DNA of 41,284 nt from Desulfobacterales bacterium (GTDB lineage Bacteria > Desulfobacterota > Desulfobacteria > Desulfobacterales > JASJAZ01). Positions 1 to 9,687 of the stretch are shown piece after piece; the stretch's first letter is position 1; each line of letters starts with the position of its first letter. The notes beneath the pieces were generated by a model, which was not told the origin of the DNA, searched no databases, and saw only the letters and a program-made list of their open reading frames with translations. The DNA lies in the NCBI GenBank assembly GCA_030066785.1, contig JASJAZ010000011.1:1-41284 (forward strand). The letters run 5' to 3'. The translations under genes and the position numbers were made by a program.

Positions 1-181
1 TATGAAACAGGTCATAAACACTGCATTGATCAGTTGCGGCGATCTTAGCCACCTGCTCTTCAATGCTGCGCAATTGGTTGCGTTGGATGCTTTTCTCCAT
101 ATACCTTTTGCCAAGCACGTAAATTATCGCAATCAAGAAAAAAACAAATGCTTCCGGAGTGAGAATTGCCTGAAATAGCAT
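1..181 (-). CDS. Hypothetical small protein with N-terminal transmembrane segment (C-terminus off the window edge)
   Basis: Open minus frame from ATG at 181 (MLFQAILTPEAFVFFLIAIIYVLGKRYMEKSIQRNQLRSIEEQVAKIAATDQ...) preceded by a GGGAG-like RBS; runs off the left edge. Confidence 0.55.
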   Translation of the reverse strand, partial: MLFQAILTPEAFVFFLIAIIYVLGKRYMEKSIQRNQLRSIEEQVAKIAATDQCSVYDLFH

Positions 182-248
182 TGTATTTCTCCCTTTTTTT
201 ATTCGGAGTTAGCAAGGCAAAAATTAGTTAAGGCTGACTCTCTGGTTA

Positions 249-1322
249 TTAGGAAGGCAACAACGCCCTCTCGATTTCATCGCGGGCCCATTGCAAATTG
301 TTTTTTCGTCGCCCTTCACAAAAAAGATCCATAATGGTTTGGGCGGACTTGCGGGCCGTATGGTTTCCAACAGATACCACGTCCTTAATAATCTGCCAGT
401 TGCCGTCTTTTTGAAATTTGCTAAACGCCGGGCGTAACTCCGGGAATAATTCACGCACCAACCCATCAAAAAAAGCAACGTAGAGGCCTAATGAGACGGC
501 TTGGCGGTTACGGATGATATGGGGCAGGGTACCAAAAATCCCGGTATCTGCTAAAAGATCTTTGACTGATCGCGTCAGCAATTCCACAGGCGAATGCGGA
601 AATGCTGCGATCACTTCGCGCCAGATTTCCGTGTCAAATACTGTATCTTGGATTTCACCGATTTCGTGGTAGATGTAGGTATCGCGCTGGGCCGCATAAA
701 GCGTATCCAGATTGTTTCGCAGCGTTTGAGATGTTTGATCCGATAATCCACAGCATTCGAGTGCAAATTGCAGGGCGGGGCGCCCGGATTTTTTGATGTA
801 AAACATCTGATCCCATAAAAACATCCTTCCGGCATCCTGGCGTAATAGAATACATTCGTCCTGGGCCAGCGCTGGAATGGTTAACAGATCACGCGCCAAT
901 TCCTGCCCCAGCGAATAGACCGTACACCCCTCTATCGTTTCTTTGGATTCAATGCGCGCTAGAAAAAAAGTGGGCTTCAATTGGTATGCATAACCAGCGC
1001 CGTAAAAATACCCTTGTGGCTCCAACCTGGCATTCACGGCCTGGGTGTCGAAGGGTCCGAAACTTGAACCATTAATCGGCAGCGGTACGAAGTCTTCCTC
1101 GGTAAGATCATCCCAAAGCTGTTCCTTGTCGCCGATCCACTCGATAATCTCCGCTGAATTTTTCTCCTCCCAAGGAGGAAGTCTATTTTCCCATTTATAC
1201 AAATCGCGCAAGCGCATGGCCAGCCCACAAACTGAGTACAGACCGGCATGTTTGGCATCGGTTATACTGCAATTATGCAAAATATTGCGGACTAAAGGGG
1301 CAATTTCTGGTGTGCTCATCAT
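249..1322 (-). CDS. Conserved hypothetical protein (resembles the family I recall as 'Sfum_1244 family')
   Basis: 357-aa ORF MMSTPEIAPLVRNILHNCSITDAKHAGLYSVCGLAMRLRDLYKWE...; family name is from memory only. Confidence 0.75.
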   Translation of the reverse strand: MMSTPEIAPLVRNILHNCSITDAKHAGLYSVCGLAMRLRDLYKWENRLPPWEEKNSAEIIEWIGDKEQLWDDLTEEDFVPLPINGSSFGPFDTQAVNARLEPQGYFYGAGYAYQLKPTFFLARIESKETIEGCTVYSLGQELARDLLTIPALAQDECILLRQDAGRMFLWDQMFYIKKSGRPALQFALECCGLSDQTSQTLRNNLDTLYAAQRDTYIYHEIGEIQDTVFDTEIWREVIAAFPHSPVELLTRSVKDLLADTGIFGTLPHIIRNRQAVSLGLYVAFFDGLVRELFPELRPAFSKFQKDGNWQIIKDVVSVGNHTARKSAQTIMDLFCEGRRKNNLQWARDEIERALLPS

Positions 1323-1349
1323 TTGATTCCTTATATGGATTACACTCTT

Positions 1350-1860
1350 TTAATACATAGGCATCATTGACAATAGTCTCAAGTCACCTTTCGTTGCGGG
1401 TTTAAGGAACCACATCAATCGGAAAGTTTTTGATACCGTTTCGAAGCCGAAACGAAACCGAGACAGGCCGTCACCTGATCGGCGTAACAGGCCAATAGAT
1501 CTATAAATCTGCCCGGGAATGCGGCCTTTGGTTAAAAAAGAAATGGCAATCCCGCGTTCCAGCAGCACCTTCATGGCATCAAAGGTGTCCGTCAATACTT
1601 TCGGATGCGTCTGAAATGAATCCGATGCGGTGTTAAATATGACGCGGTCCACCACGGATTGTCGGTGGGGGTTATCCAACTCCGTCATCAACTTTTGGGC
1701 GAGATTTGCATAAATTTGAATGGTTCCCGCTGCTGGTACATTTGCATAACCGCGAGCATAGCCATAAAGGCTAGACGCTAAAACGCAGTCAGTTGCCAAC
1801 CAGGCCGCAAGCTACCTGTTTTGTTACGCAAGGTCATTTCATCCCGCTTTATTGCCATTG
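1350..1860 (-). pseudogene. Decayed radical SAM protein of spore-photoproduct-lyase-like type
   Basis: Minus frame ...LYGYARGYANVPAAGTIQIYANLAQKLMTELDN...VIFNTASDSFQTHPKVLTDTFDAMKVLLERGIAISFLTKGRIP then continuity shifts to another frame (GRFIDLLACYADQVTACLGFVSASKRYQKLSD*); cluster cysteines appear substituted; N-terminal piece MAIKRDEMTLRNKTGSLRPGWQLTAF* is in a third frame. Confidence 0.75.
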
Positions 1861-1980
1861 GTCTCCTTTTTTAACCGTTTATCGCTTTTCGTTTGGCTAA
1901 TCATAAAATGTTGCATTAGATTCGAATCAAAAGCGACCATCAAAATATGAATCCGTACTTAAATTTAGAGAGGACAAGCC

Positions 1981-3621
1981 ATGAATTTGAAAGGCATCTC
2001 AAGACGTTCGTTTCTCACGCTGGCTGCCATGTCTACCGCCACCATGGCCTTAAACTGGAAAAACATTGAGGCGTTTGCCGCTAAAATGGGTCCTAAAAAA
2101 GAATATCCGACGATGATCATCGGTGCCGGTTTGGGCGGTTTGTGTTGTGGCGCCTATCTGGCGCGTGAAGGCGTACCGGTCACGATTGTGGAACAGCATG
2201 ATATTCCCGGCGGCTATGCAACCGCATTTGATCGGGCCGGTGGCAAATATCGTTTTGAAGTATCCCTGCACGGAACATCCGTTCGAGACAACCGCATTGA
2301 ACGCATCCTAAAAAATATCGGCGTGTTTGACAAACTCGAATGGGTTGCGCTGCCTGAGGTGTATCGATTGAAAACGCCGCAGATAGATATCTCGGTTCCG
2401 CAACGTGATCCTCAAGCTTATATTCAGTTGCTGAGCCAACATTTTCCAGATGAGGCGCAAGGCATTCGACAATTCGTGCAGGCAATGATCGCGCTGCATG
2501 AAGAAGTCGAAGATTTCAGTAACAAAAAATCTTTTTTTAAACCGCTTTTTCCGTTGCAGTACCGCCGCATGTGGAAAGTGCGCAATCAGACCTTGGCCGA
2601 TTTACTTAATGCGCATGTTAAGCATCCGGCACTGCAAGTCGTTTTGGCGGCACTGTGGGGGTATTACGGATTGCCGCCATCCAAACTTTCCGGTTTCTAT
2701 TATGCCAATGCCACCGGTGGGTATCTAAAAAACGGCTCCTATTCGATTAAAACCCGCTCTCAGTCTTTAAGCAATGCCATGGCAAATGCCATTGAAAATG
2801 CCGGCGGTCAGATAATTTATGGCACCGCCGCTGATAAAATAAACGTGTCTGATGGCCGCGTACAAAGTGTTATATTGTCAAACGGCCTCACACTGCCAGC
2901 ACGGGCAGTGGTGAGCAATGCCAGCGCCTTGACAACTTTCCAGCAATTGCTGCCCCCTAAAACTTTGCCGCATGATTACCTTAAAAAACTGCAAACGTAT
3001 CGGCCCAGCATTTCCTCGTTTATTGTCTGGCTGGGATTGAATCAGCCGTTGCGTGGCAAAATTAATGGGTTCAGCAGCCATATCTCCACCGCTGAAAAGC
3101 CGGAAAAAAATTATGAATATTGCATGGCTGGTGCCATCGATAAAGGACCTTTTTCTGTTAGCATATACGACAATCTGTATGAAGGTTACTCAACGCCCGG
3201 CACGACCAGCGTGATGCTTTTGTTTCTATGCGGCTATGAGCCCTGGCGGCAGTTTGAAGCCGATTATCGCGCCGGAAATAAAAAAGCCTACTATGCGGAA
3301 AAGCGGCGCTGGGCCGCTCAATTAATTCAACGGGCTGAAAAACATTTGATACCCGATTTGACCAGCATGATCGAGGTGCAAGAGGCCGCCACCCCGCTTA
3401 CCAACTGGCGCTATACCGGTAACAGCGAAGGTGCTATTTATGGCTTTGAGCAATCAATGGACAATGCTTTTATGAACCGTATCAAAAACCGTACACCGAT
3501 AAAGGGATTATATTTAGCCAGCGCCTGGGGCAACCCGGGCGGCGGCTACGGCGGCGTTCTGCGTGGGGGTGAGTTGACCTTTCAAAAAATGATGCAGGAC
3601 TGGGGGCGTGATAGTTCCTGA
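1981..3621 (+). CDS. TAT-signal NAD(P)/FAD-dependent oxidoreductase, phytoene desaturase/carotenoid isomerase-like
   Basis: SRRSFLTLAA TAT-like leader, Rossmann motif MIIGAGLGGLCCGAYLAREGVPVTIVEQ, C-terminal GLYLASAWGNPGGGYGGVLRGG. Confidence 0.85.
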   Translation: MNLKGISRRSFLTLAAMSTATMALNWKNIEAFAAKMGPKKEYPTMIIGAGLGGLCCGAYLAREGVPVTIVEQHDIPGGYATAFDRAGGKYRFEVSLHGTSVRDNRIERILKNIGVFDKLEWVALPEVYRLKTPQIDISVPQRDPQAYIQLLSQHFPDEAQGIRQFVQAMIALHEEVEDFSNKKSFFKPLFPLQYRRMWKVRNQTLADLLNAHVKHPALQVVLAALWGYYGLPPSKLSGFYYANATGGYLKNGSYSIKTRSQSLSNAMANAIENAGGQIIYGTAADKINVSDGRVQSVILSNGLTLPARAVVSNASALTTFQQLLPPKTLPHDYLKKLQTYRPSISSFIVWLGLNQPLRGKINGFSSHISTAEKPEKNYEYCMAGAIDKGPFSVSIYDNLYEGYSTPGTTSVMLLFLCGYEPWRQFEADYRAGNKKAYYAEKRRWAAQLIQRAEKHLIPDLTSMIEVQEAATPLTNWRYTGNSEGAIYGFEQSMDNAFMNRIKNRTPIKGLYLASAWGNPGGGYGGVLRGGELTFQKMMQDWGRDSS

Positions 3622-3848
3622 CAGGCCATGATCAGATGATCGCATAAGAAATGATTGCAAAATTTGAGGGTATCGATCATAGCTATCTTAAAGAAGCCAT
3701 CGGTTGAAAAAGTACTGAATGTCGAATGCTCCCAATATCACCTGAAAGAGGTCGAGTCCTTTTTTTACCGCTTTGCATTATAATATTCCGAAATAAGGAG
3801 TGGCAGCATAAGTGATTGTAGAAAAAACTTTCAATCACGGAACGTTAT

Positions 3849-4919
3849 TTGACAGCCACTACAGGCCCAGAAAACGCAATGAAAGCCAAAATTACACCGT
3901 CCTATGCTTTTAAAGCGCTTGCCATTACGGCTGTGTTCAACACTATCATTGCCATTTTTCTGACAGTTGTACGGTTTAAAGGTGGCGTTTTTCTGACCAA
4001 TTTCACTTTTTCCCAGTGCATCGGCTTGTCAATATGCGTCTGCATGTTGGGCGTACATCATCTGTTTAACGCCTCACGCCCTATTTTGCAGTTGGTGCTC
4101 CATTTGGCCGGCATGATCTTGGGATCCGTTGTCGGAATCGTCTTGGGTGGTCTTCTATCCGGTATCGGGATCATGTATTTCCTCAAAGAGTCGATCTTTT
4201 TCCTTCAGCTGATTTTTTTTGGTCTTCTTTTCGGCTCCGTCGCCAGTTATTTTTTTCTGTCACGGGAGCGCCTGGCAACCTCTGAAACTCTGGCTCAACA
4301 AGAACGGATTCGGCGTCTGGTTAGCGATAAAAAAATGATCGAAACCAATCTGCGATTGCTGCAAGCCCAAATTGAACCGCATTTCCTATTTAACACCCTG
4401 TCCAACATTTTAAGCCTTTTGGATACCGATACCCACAAAGCCCGATCCATGCTCGAAGATCTGATTCGGTATCTGCGTACATCACTTTCCCGCAGCCGGG
4501 AAAAAATCACAACAATTGGTCAGGAATTGGATCAAATCCAAGCCTATATGAATATCTACAAGATCCGGATGGGCCGCCGCTTAACGTTTTGCATCGATGT
4601 GTCGCAAACAGCCAGAGGATTACCTTTTCCACCGATGATGATCCAACCTCTGGTTGAAAATGCCATTAAACACGGTTTGGAGCCTAAAATAAATGGGGGA
4701 GAAATAAGGATAGCTGTTCAGGCCGAAAATAACTTGATTCGGGTCGTGGTGGCTGATACCGGCTTGGGAATGACCGTTGCTGCGCCACCTGGAACAGGTA
4801 TCGCCAATATTCGTGAACGCCTGCACTCCCTTTTCAATGGAAATGCTCAATTAATTTTAGAAGAAAATACACCTTCCGGGCTTAGGGCCACCCTTGAGGT
4901 TCCGCATGTCGCCACCTAA
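3849..4919 (+). CDS. LytS/YehU-type sensor histidine kinase
   Basis: Multiple N-terminal TM segments, IEPHFLFNTLSNILSLLDTD (His_kinase motif), PLVENAIKHGL and GTGIANIRERL ATPase motifs. Confidence 0.9.
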   Translation: MTATTGPENAMKAKITPSYAFKALAITAVFNTIIAIFLTVVRFKGGVFLTNFTFSQCIGLSICVCMLGVHHLFNASRPILQLVLHLAGMILGSVVGIVLGGLLSGIGIMYFLKESIFFLQLIFFGLLFGSVASYFFLSRERLATSETLAQQERIRRLVSDKKMIETNLRLLQAQIEPHFLFNTLSNILSLLDTDTHKARSMLEDLIRYLRTSLSRSREKITTIGQELDQIQAYMNIYKIRMGRRLTFCIDVSQTARGLPFPPMMIQPLVENAIKHGLEPKINGGEIRIAVQAENNLIRVVVADTGLGMTVAAPPGTGIANIRERLHSLFNGNAQLILEENTPSGLRATLEVPHVAT

Positions 4920-5673
4920 AGTCATTATCGCCGACGATGAGCAAGAACTAAGATCCTTTCTTAAAAGACAGCTTGGTGAGGTTTGGCCGGAACTCACTAT
5001 TTGCGCTGAAGCAGTCGATGGACCGTCAGCACTGCAGCTCATCCGGTCCCATCAACCTGATATTGTCTTTCTGGATATTCACATGCCAGGCCTAACGGGT
5101 ATGGAGGTGGCTCGACAGATTGATGCTAACTGCCGGATTGTTTTCATCACGGCTTATGATCAGTATGCCGTGGAGGCCTTTGAGGCCGAAGCCGTTGATT
5201 ATCTCCTTAAACCGGTAAGTCGCCAACGAATGGAAATTACCGTCAAGCGGCTGAAACACCAGCTGGCAAAAGCTCCACCTTCATCTTCTGAAACGACCGC
5301 CGCCCTGCAACGCCTGATGGAAAAACTTGCGATCGAAAAACCGCCTGTTTATTTGCAATGGCTACGGGTATCAAAAAACAATAGTATTCAGCTTCTTGCG
5401 GTACAGGAGGTAAGCTATTTTAAGGCCAGTGATAAATATACCAGCGTGATCACGGCTTCCGGGGAAGCATTAATCAAAAAACCGATCAAAGAGCTGGCCG
5501 CCGAGCTGGATCCGAAAATCTTCTGGCGTATTCATCGTGCCACCATTGTAAATGTTGCCTGCATCGATAGCGTAAGCCGTTCCGTGACCGGCCGCTATAT
5601 TCTGCGACTCAAACAACCACCCGACACCCTTACGGTCAGCCGAACGTACGCCCACCTTTTTAAACAAATGTAG
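4906..5673 (+). CDS. LytTR-family response regulator
   Basis: Receiver VIIADDEQELR...VFLDIHMPG...YLLKPVS and C-terminal LytTR domain (YFKASDKYTSVITASGE...WRIHRATIVNVACI); ATG at 4906 overlaps the kinase stop. Confidence 0.9.
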   Translation: MSPPKVIIADDEQELRSFLKRQLGEVWPELTICAEAVDGPSALQLIRSHQPDIVFLDIHMPGLTGMEVARQIDANCRIVFITAYDQYAVEAFEAEAVDYLLKPVSRQRMEITVKRLKHQLAKAPPSSSETTAALQRLMEKLAIEKPPVYLQWLRVSKNNSIQLLAVQEVSYFKASDKYTSVITASGEALIKKPIKELAAELDPKIFWRIHRATIVNVACIDSVSRSVTGRYILRLKQPPDTLTVSRTYAHLFKQM

Positions 5674-5843
5674 CAGCACGTTAAACTGCCAATAATCTGC
5701 CTCAAATTTATTAAATTGCGTTGTAATGTAATTTCGTTTCATTGGGGAAAGCAGAATTTTAATCTTGAATCAGCCAGGGACCTACAGAGGATGGCTTTTC
5801 GGTGCTTCAGCTGCTGACACGGATATTTTTGCCGTCACGCGGA

Positions 5844-6632
5844 CTAATTGGCGGCCCGATTACTTTCAACTATCTCAATGATCTTTTCAAAATCTTTTAG
5901 CGGCAGAGCCCCCTGGGTGCCGATACCATTAATCACAAATGCGGGCGTACCCTCAAAACCAAAGCGCTCCGATTCCTGAATGTCTTTGGCCACCAGCCGA
6001 ATTATATCGTTGTCAGCAGCATCTTGTTTCAAACGCTCTAAATCCAGTTCGAGGCTTTGGGCAATTTCAATGAATTTGGTCGTTCCTCTATCCACAATTT
6101 CTTGCTGGTGCGCGAATAAATAATCGTGAAATTGCCAAGCTTTTTCCGAACTTTGCAGTGCTGCGGCTTCAAAATAGATGGCAGTTTTGGTCGCCAATTG
6201 ATCGAGGGGATGGTGCTTGAAAACAAACCTGATTTTATCAGGGTATTTTTCCATCAGGGTGTGAATCGTTGCGGCGGCTTGGGCGCAGTAGGGGCAAAGA
6301 AAATCGGAATAAGAAACAATCGTAATCGGTGCCTGCGGGTTTCCCAACATCAATCGGTCTTCGGCAATCGAGGGCTCCAACCGATTGCTAAGCTGTTGCC
6401 GGTAATGTTCTTCACGAACCTGTGCTTCGGCGGCCAGTTGGCCCTCGCGGACGATCTGGGCAAGCTCGATTTTGTGTTTCCGCAAAATATCTAAAATTAT
6501 CTGTGGATCTTGTTTAGTTGCAACCTTCGAATAGTGGCTATCTGAGTGCGGGTGTTTGTCCAATTGCCTGTCAGTGGCACAGCCGGTTATGAACAAACAA
6601 CCGGCAAAAAACCAAAAAAGTATTGCTCGCAT
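5844..6632 (-). CDS. DsbA-family thioredoxin-like lipoprotein
   Basis: Lipobox FITGC; VSYSDFLCPYCAQAAATIHTLMEKYP; C-terminal GFEGTPAFVINGI. Confidence 0.88.
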   Translation of the reverse strand: MRAILFWFFAGCLFITGCATDRQLDKHPHSDSHYSKVATKQDPQIILDILRKHKIELAQIVREGQLAAEAQVREEHYRQQLSNRLEPSIAEDRLMLGNPQAPITIVSYSDFLCPYCAQAAATIHTLMEKYPDKIRFVFKHHPLDQLATKTAIYFEAAALQSSEKAWQFHDYLFAHQQEIVDRGTTKFIEIAQSLELDLERLKQDAADNDIIRLVAKDIQESERFGFEGTPAFVINGIGTQGALPLKDFEKIIEIVESNRAAN

Positions 6633-6968
6633 GCTGTTTCTCTTTAAATCCTCCAGTTTTTGTTTGAAGACTAAATGCCAGACTCAAAATGTTCCGTCAA
6701 GCAAAACGCTTGATGCAACTGAAATGCACAAATGTCGCCGCCAAACTGTTGCTCATTCAGCATTTATTATGAATTAATTTGCACAATTTTGATGTAATTT
6801 TTTCATAGTATACTTGATGGCTACGACAACCTATAAATAACTATCTGAAATAAATATATAAAAATACTATAGTGGATGGGGTATATGTTTTGCATTGTTG
6901 TTACGGCATCCACTGGGAAATCTTTTATATTTGGATCTGAGTGTTGCTTTGTATTGATTGAGGCCGAT

Positions 6969-8288
6969 ATGAACATTGGATTTATTTCAACCAGGTTTTC
7001 CGGCACTGATGGTGTTTCGCTGGAATCAAGCAAATGGGCGGAGGTACTGGGTTGTGCGGGTCACAGATGCTATTGGTTTGCTGGCAAACTGGATCAACAT
7101 CCGGAAACAAGTTTCCTGGTGCCGGAAGCCCATTTTAAATTTGAAAATAATCAATGGATCAATCATCAAGTATATGGTGCCAAGCACAGGTCTTCAGCGG
7201 TAACGCAAAAAATCCATGACTTAAGATCATTATTAAAAAAGAATATCGGTTATTTTATCTCCCATTTTCACATTGACCTGTTGATCATCGAGAATGCCCT
7301 GAGCATACCGCTACACATTCCACTTGGAATGGCCATTACAGAGATTATTTCGGAAACTGGGATCCCAACTATTGCACATCATCACGATTTTCATTGGGAA
7401 CGCACCCGGTTTTTAAAAAATGCCGTTAGAGAATATATCCAAATGGCATTTCCACCCGACCTGAATAGTATCCGTCATGCGGTTATCAATACCAATGCTC
7501 AGAAAGAACTGGCCCACCGCCGTGGAATAGTGTCTACGGTCGTTCCCAATGTTCTGAATTTTGAAAAATCGCCGCCCATTGATCAACATAAAGTAGAAGA
7601 AGCCCGGTGTTCATTAGGTTTTACACCGGATGACATCCTGATTCTGCAACCGACCAGGATTATTCGACGCAAGGGTATTGAAATGACCATCGACTTGGTA
7701 AAGGCGCTGGATGATCCCCGATGCAAAATTATCATTTCGCACGAAGGCGGTGATGAGGGATTTGAGTATTTTTTCTGGTTGATTAATTATGCACAAAACT
7801 GTGGCGTTGACTTGCGACTGGTGGGTTCGTCGGTTGAAAGTCCCTGGGCCCAAAACGGTCAAAAGGGCAAGCTGTTTTCATTATGGGATATTTATCCTTT
7901 GGCAGACGTGGTGTCGTTTCCCAGTCGCACCGAAGGGTTCGGCAATGCCCTTTTGGAAGCAATCTATTTTAAAAAACCGATTCTAATCAACCGCTATCCT
8001 AATTTTATCAACGATATTGAACCTAACGGATTTGATCTGATTGGCATTGATGGATTCGTCGACCATAATGCTGTTCAATCGATTAAAGAGGTGTTACGCT
8101 CTGAAGTTCGTCGACATGAAATGACCTTTCGAAATTTTCAGATTGCTTCAAAGCAATATTCATACGCGGTATTAGAAAAAAAGCTGTTGCATTTAACGAA
8201 CAGCTTGATTACCAAAGAGACAAACGATCAAGCGAACCAACCCACAGGTGCTGATAAACCCTCGCTTGCGGTGAATTTTGCAGTTTAA
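6969..8288 (+). CDS. Glycosyltransferase, GT4-like
   Basis: MNIGFISTRFSGTDGVSLESSKWAEVL... and C-terminal ILQPTRIIRRKGIEMTIDLVKAL...VSFPSRTEGFGNALLEAIYFKKPILINRYPNF; start chosen at the internal ATG 6969. Confidence 0.85.
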   Translation: MNIGFISTRFSGTDGVSLESSKWAEVLGCAGHRCYWFAGKLDQHPETSFLVPEAHFKFENNQWINHQVYGAKHRSSAVTQKIHDLRSLLKKNIGYFISHFHIDLLIIENALSIPLHIPLGMAITEIISETGIPTIAHHHDFHWERTRFLKNAVREYIQMAFPPDLNSIRHAVINTNAQKELAHRRGIVSTVVPNVLNFEKSPPIDQHKVEEARCSLGFTPDDILILQPTRIIRRKGIEMTIDLVKALDDPRCKIIISHEGGDEGFEYFFWLINYAQNCGVDLRLVGSSVESPWAQNGQKGKLFSLWDIYPLADVVSFPSRTEGFGNALLEAIYFKKPILINRYPNFINDIEPNGFDLIGIDGFVDHNAVQSIKEVLRSEVRRHEMTFRNFQIASKQYSYAVLEKKLLHLTNSLITKETNDQANQPTGADKPSLAVNFAV

Positions 8289-8368
8289 GGCGCGCATTCG
8301 TTTAACCTGTGTTATATTCTATTACAGCATAACGCCAATAGCAGGTAGCAAAAAAAGGAGGTTGTGAG

Positions 8369-8581
8369 ATGAAAAAAGTTTTTTTTGTTTTGCTAATCGG
8401 CTTATTTTTAGCCGGTTGCAGCAGTGGAATTGATTATGGTGAGGCCAAGTCGAGTTGGAAGAATTGGGATCACATTAAGTTTAGTGCCGTGGGCTATAAA
8501 AACCCGAGCGCTGAAGATCACAAAAAATCGATGGAGCAGGGCTGGTGGGGTGAGCCAATTCCATATATTCCGGCTGAATAG
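8369..8581 (+). CDS. Small lipoprotein of unknown function
   Basis: 70 aa, AAAGGAGG RBS, signal peptide with lipobox LAGC. Confidence 0.75.
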   Translation: MKKVFFVLLIGLFLAGCSSGIDYGEAKSSWKNWDHIKFSAVGYKNPSAEDHKKSMEQGWWGEPIPYIPAE

Positions 8582-8612
8582 TACTCGATATCGACCCGCT
8601 CCAACAATTTAA

Positions 8613-8655
8613 AATGGCCGTGGATGGCTGATTTGCCGCCTGCGGTCATTTTTTT
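8613..8655 (+). terminator. Rho-independent terminator downstream of the small lipoprotein gene
   Basis: AATGGCCGTGGATGGC-tgattt-GCCGCCTGCGGTCATT followed by TTTTT; 16-bp stem with some wobble pairs and one mismatch. Confidence 0.8.
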
Positions 8656-8683
8656 GAGACATAAAAGGAAGATAGAATACTTA

Positions 8684-9037
8684 TTAAAACAGACGAATAC
8701 CTTCGGCGGCTAGCCCGGAGAGCTTCTTTATCACTAACCACCAAAGATAGGGAATACTCAGAATCGCAATTAAACCGACAAGCCCGTATAACCATTTGTT
8801 AAATGAATTTAAATTCCGCCAGAAGGCCTGATAGCTGCTGGTTGTGTCTGGCTCGCGGTTAGCTTGCTTTGATATCCAGATCGATGCGCAATAAAGCATT
8901 ATAATCAGTAGTGTTAGCCAGTACGGATTTAGTCGAAATTCAAACAATTGGGCGCTATTCAATATCTCTGTTATAATAATACCCAGTCCCGACCATCCCA
9001 CCAATCCCGCAAAAAATTTTCCCATCGTTAATACCAT
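8684..9037 (-). CDS. Small integral membrane protein of unknown function
   Basis: Three to four hydrophobic segments; start uncertain (ORF extends to 9115). Confidence 0.55.
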   Translation of the reverse strand: MVLTMGKFFAGLVGWSGLGIIITEILNSAQLFEFRLNPYWLTLLIIMLYCASIWISKQANREPDTTSSYQAFWRNLNSFNKWLYGLVGLIAILSIPYLWWLVIKKLSGLAAEGIRLF

Positions 9038-9116
9038 TTGGTGTTTAAAGCCACCTTTGAGACGGGTGCTATTGCGCCAGGTTGCAGTGTCGCAGCATGC
9101 GATGGAGGGTGCCACC

Positions 9117-9353
9117 TTACTGTTCTTTTATGCTATCCTCCATTGCATCCAACCTATCTTCTTGCTCGTCTTGCAGCGCACGCGCGTTATTAATCGGCGT
9201 TTGAATTCGATGAACGATTTCGTGGGCGGTTTCTTGGGTCATGGTTTCAATGGTACCTTTTTCAGAATCTTCATTAAGGCTTTTTGAACAAGACATCAAA
9301 GCCACATTAACAAAGAGAAATAAAACAATGCCCATATGTATCCATTTATTCAT
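9117..9353 (-). CDS. Small lipoprotein of unknown function
   Basis: MNKWIHMGIVLFLFVNVALMSCSKS lipobox; AAAGGAGA RBS just upstream. Confidence 0.6.
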   Translation of the reverse strand: MNKWIHMGIVLFLFVNVALMSCSKSLNEDSEKGTIETMTQETAHEIVHRIQTPINNARALQDEQEDRLDAMEDSIKEQ

Positions 9354-9687
9354 CACATCTCCTTTTAATTTGGTCTAATTTCAATTTAGCATATATCGGT
9401 TCAAAATCAATAAAACAGACCCTTGCAAGCTAGGTGACAACACTATTGACCTTTGCGCGGATTTGGTTTCAATCGCTTAGTCCGGGCTTGAAACATGCAA
9501 AAGCATGGATAGTAACATGAAACAATTCGCCACGCCGATGTGACTGCCAATTGACAATCGCGCACGCCATTGCTAAGGATGCAAATATTTTTTTGGCTCA
9601 TGCGCAGAAACACTCTGTTTTTTGCCGGCAAGATAATGTCCTATAATTATCCAATTAACGATTAAACGATTGTTTCAGGAGGAATGT

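Noticed and set aside
1045-1326. 93-aa plus-strand ORF
   Set aside because: Antisense to the conserved 357-aa minus CDS; no RBS or domain evidence.
2180-2485. 101-aa minus ORF and other short ORFs inside the FAD oxidoreductase
   Set aside because: Overlap a well-supported CDS and show no protein-family features.
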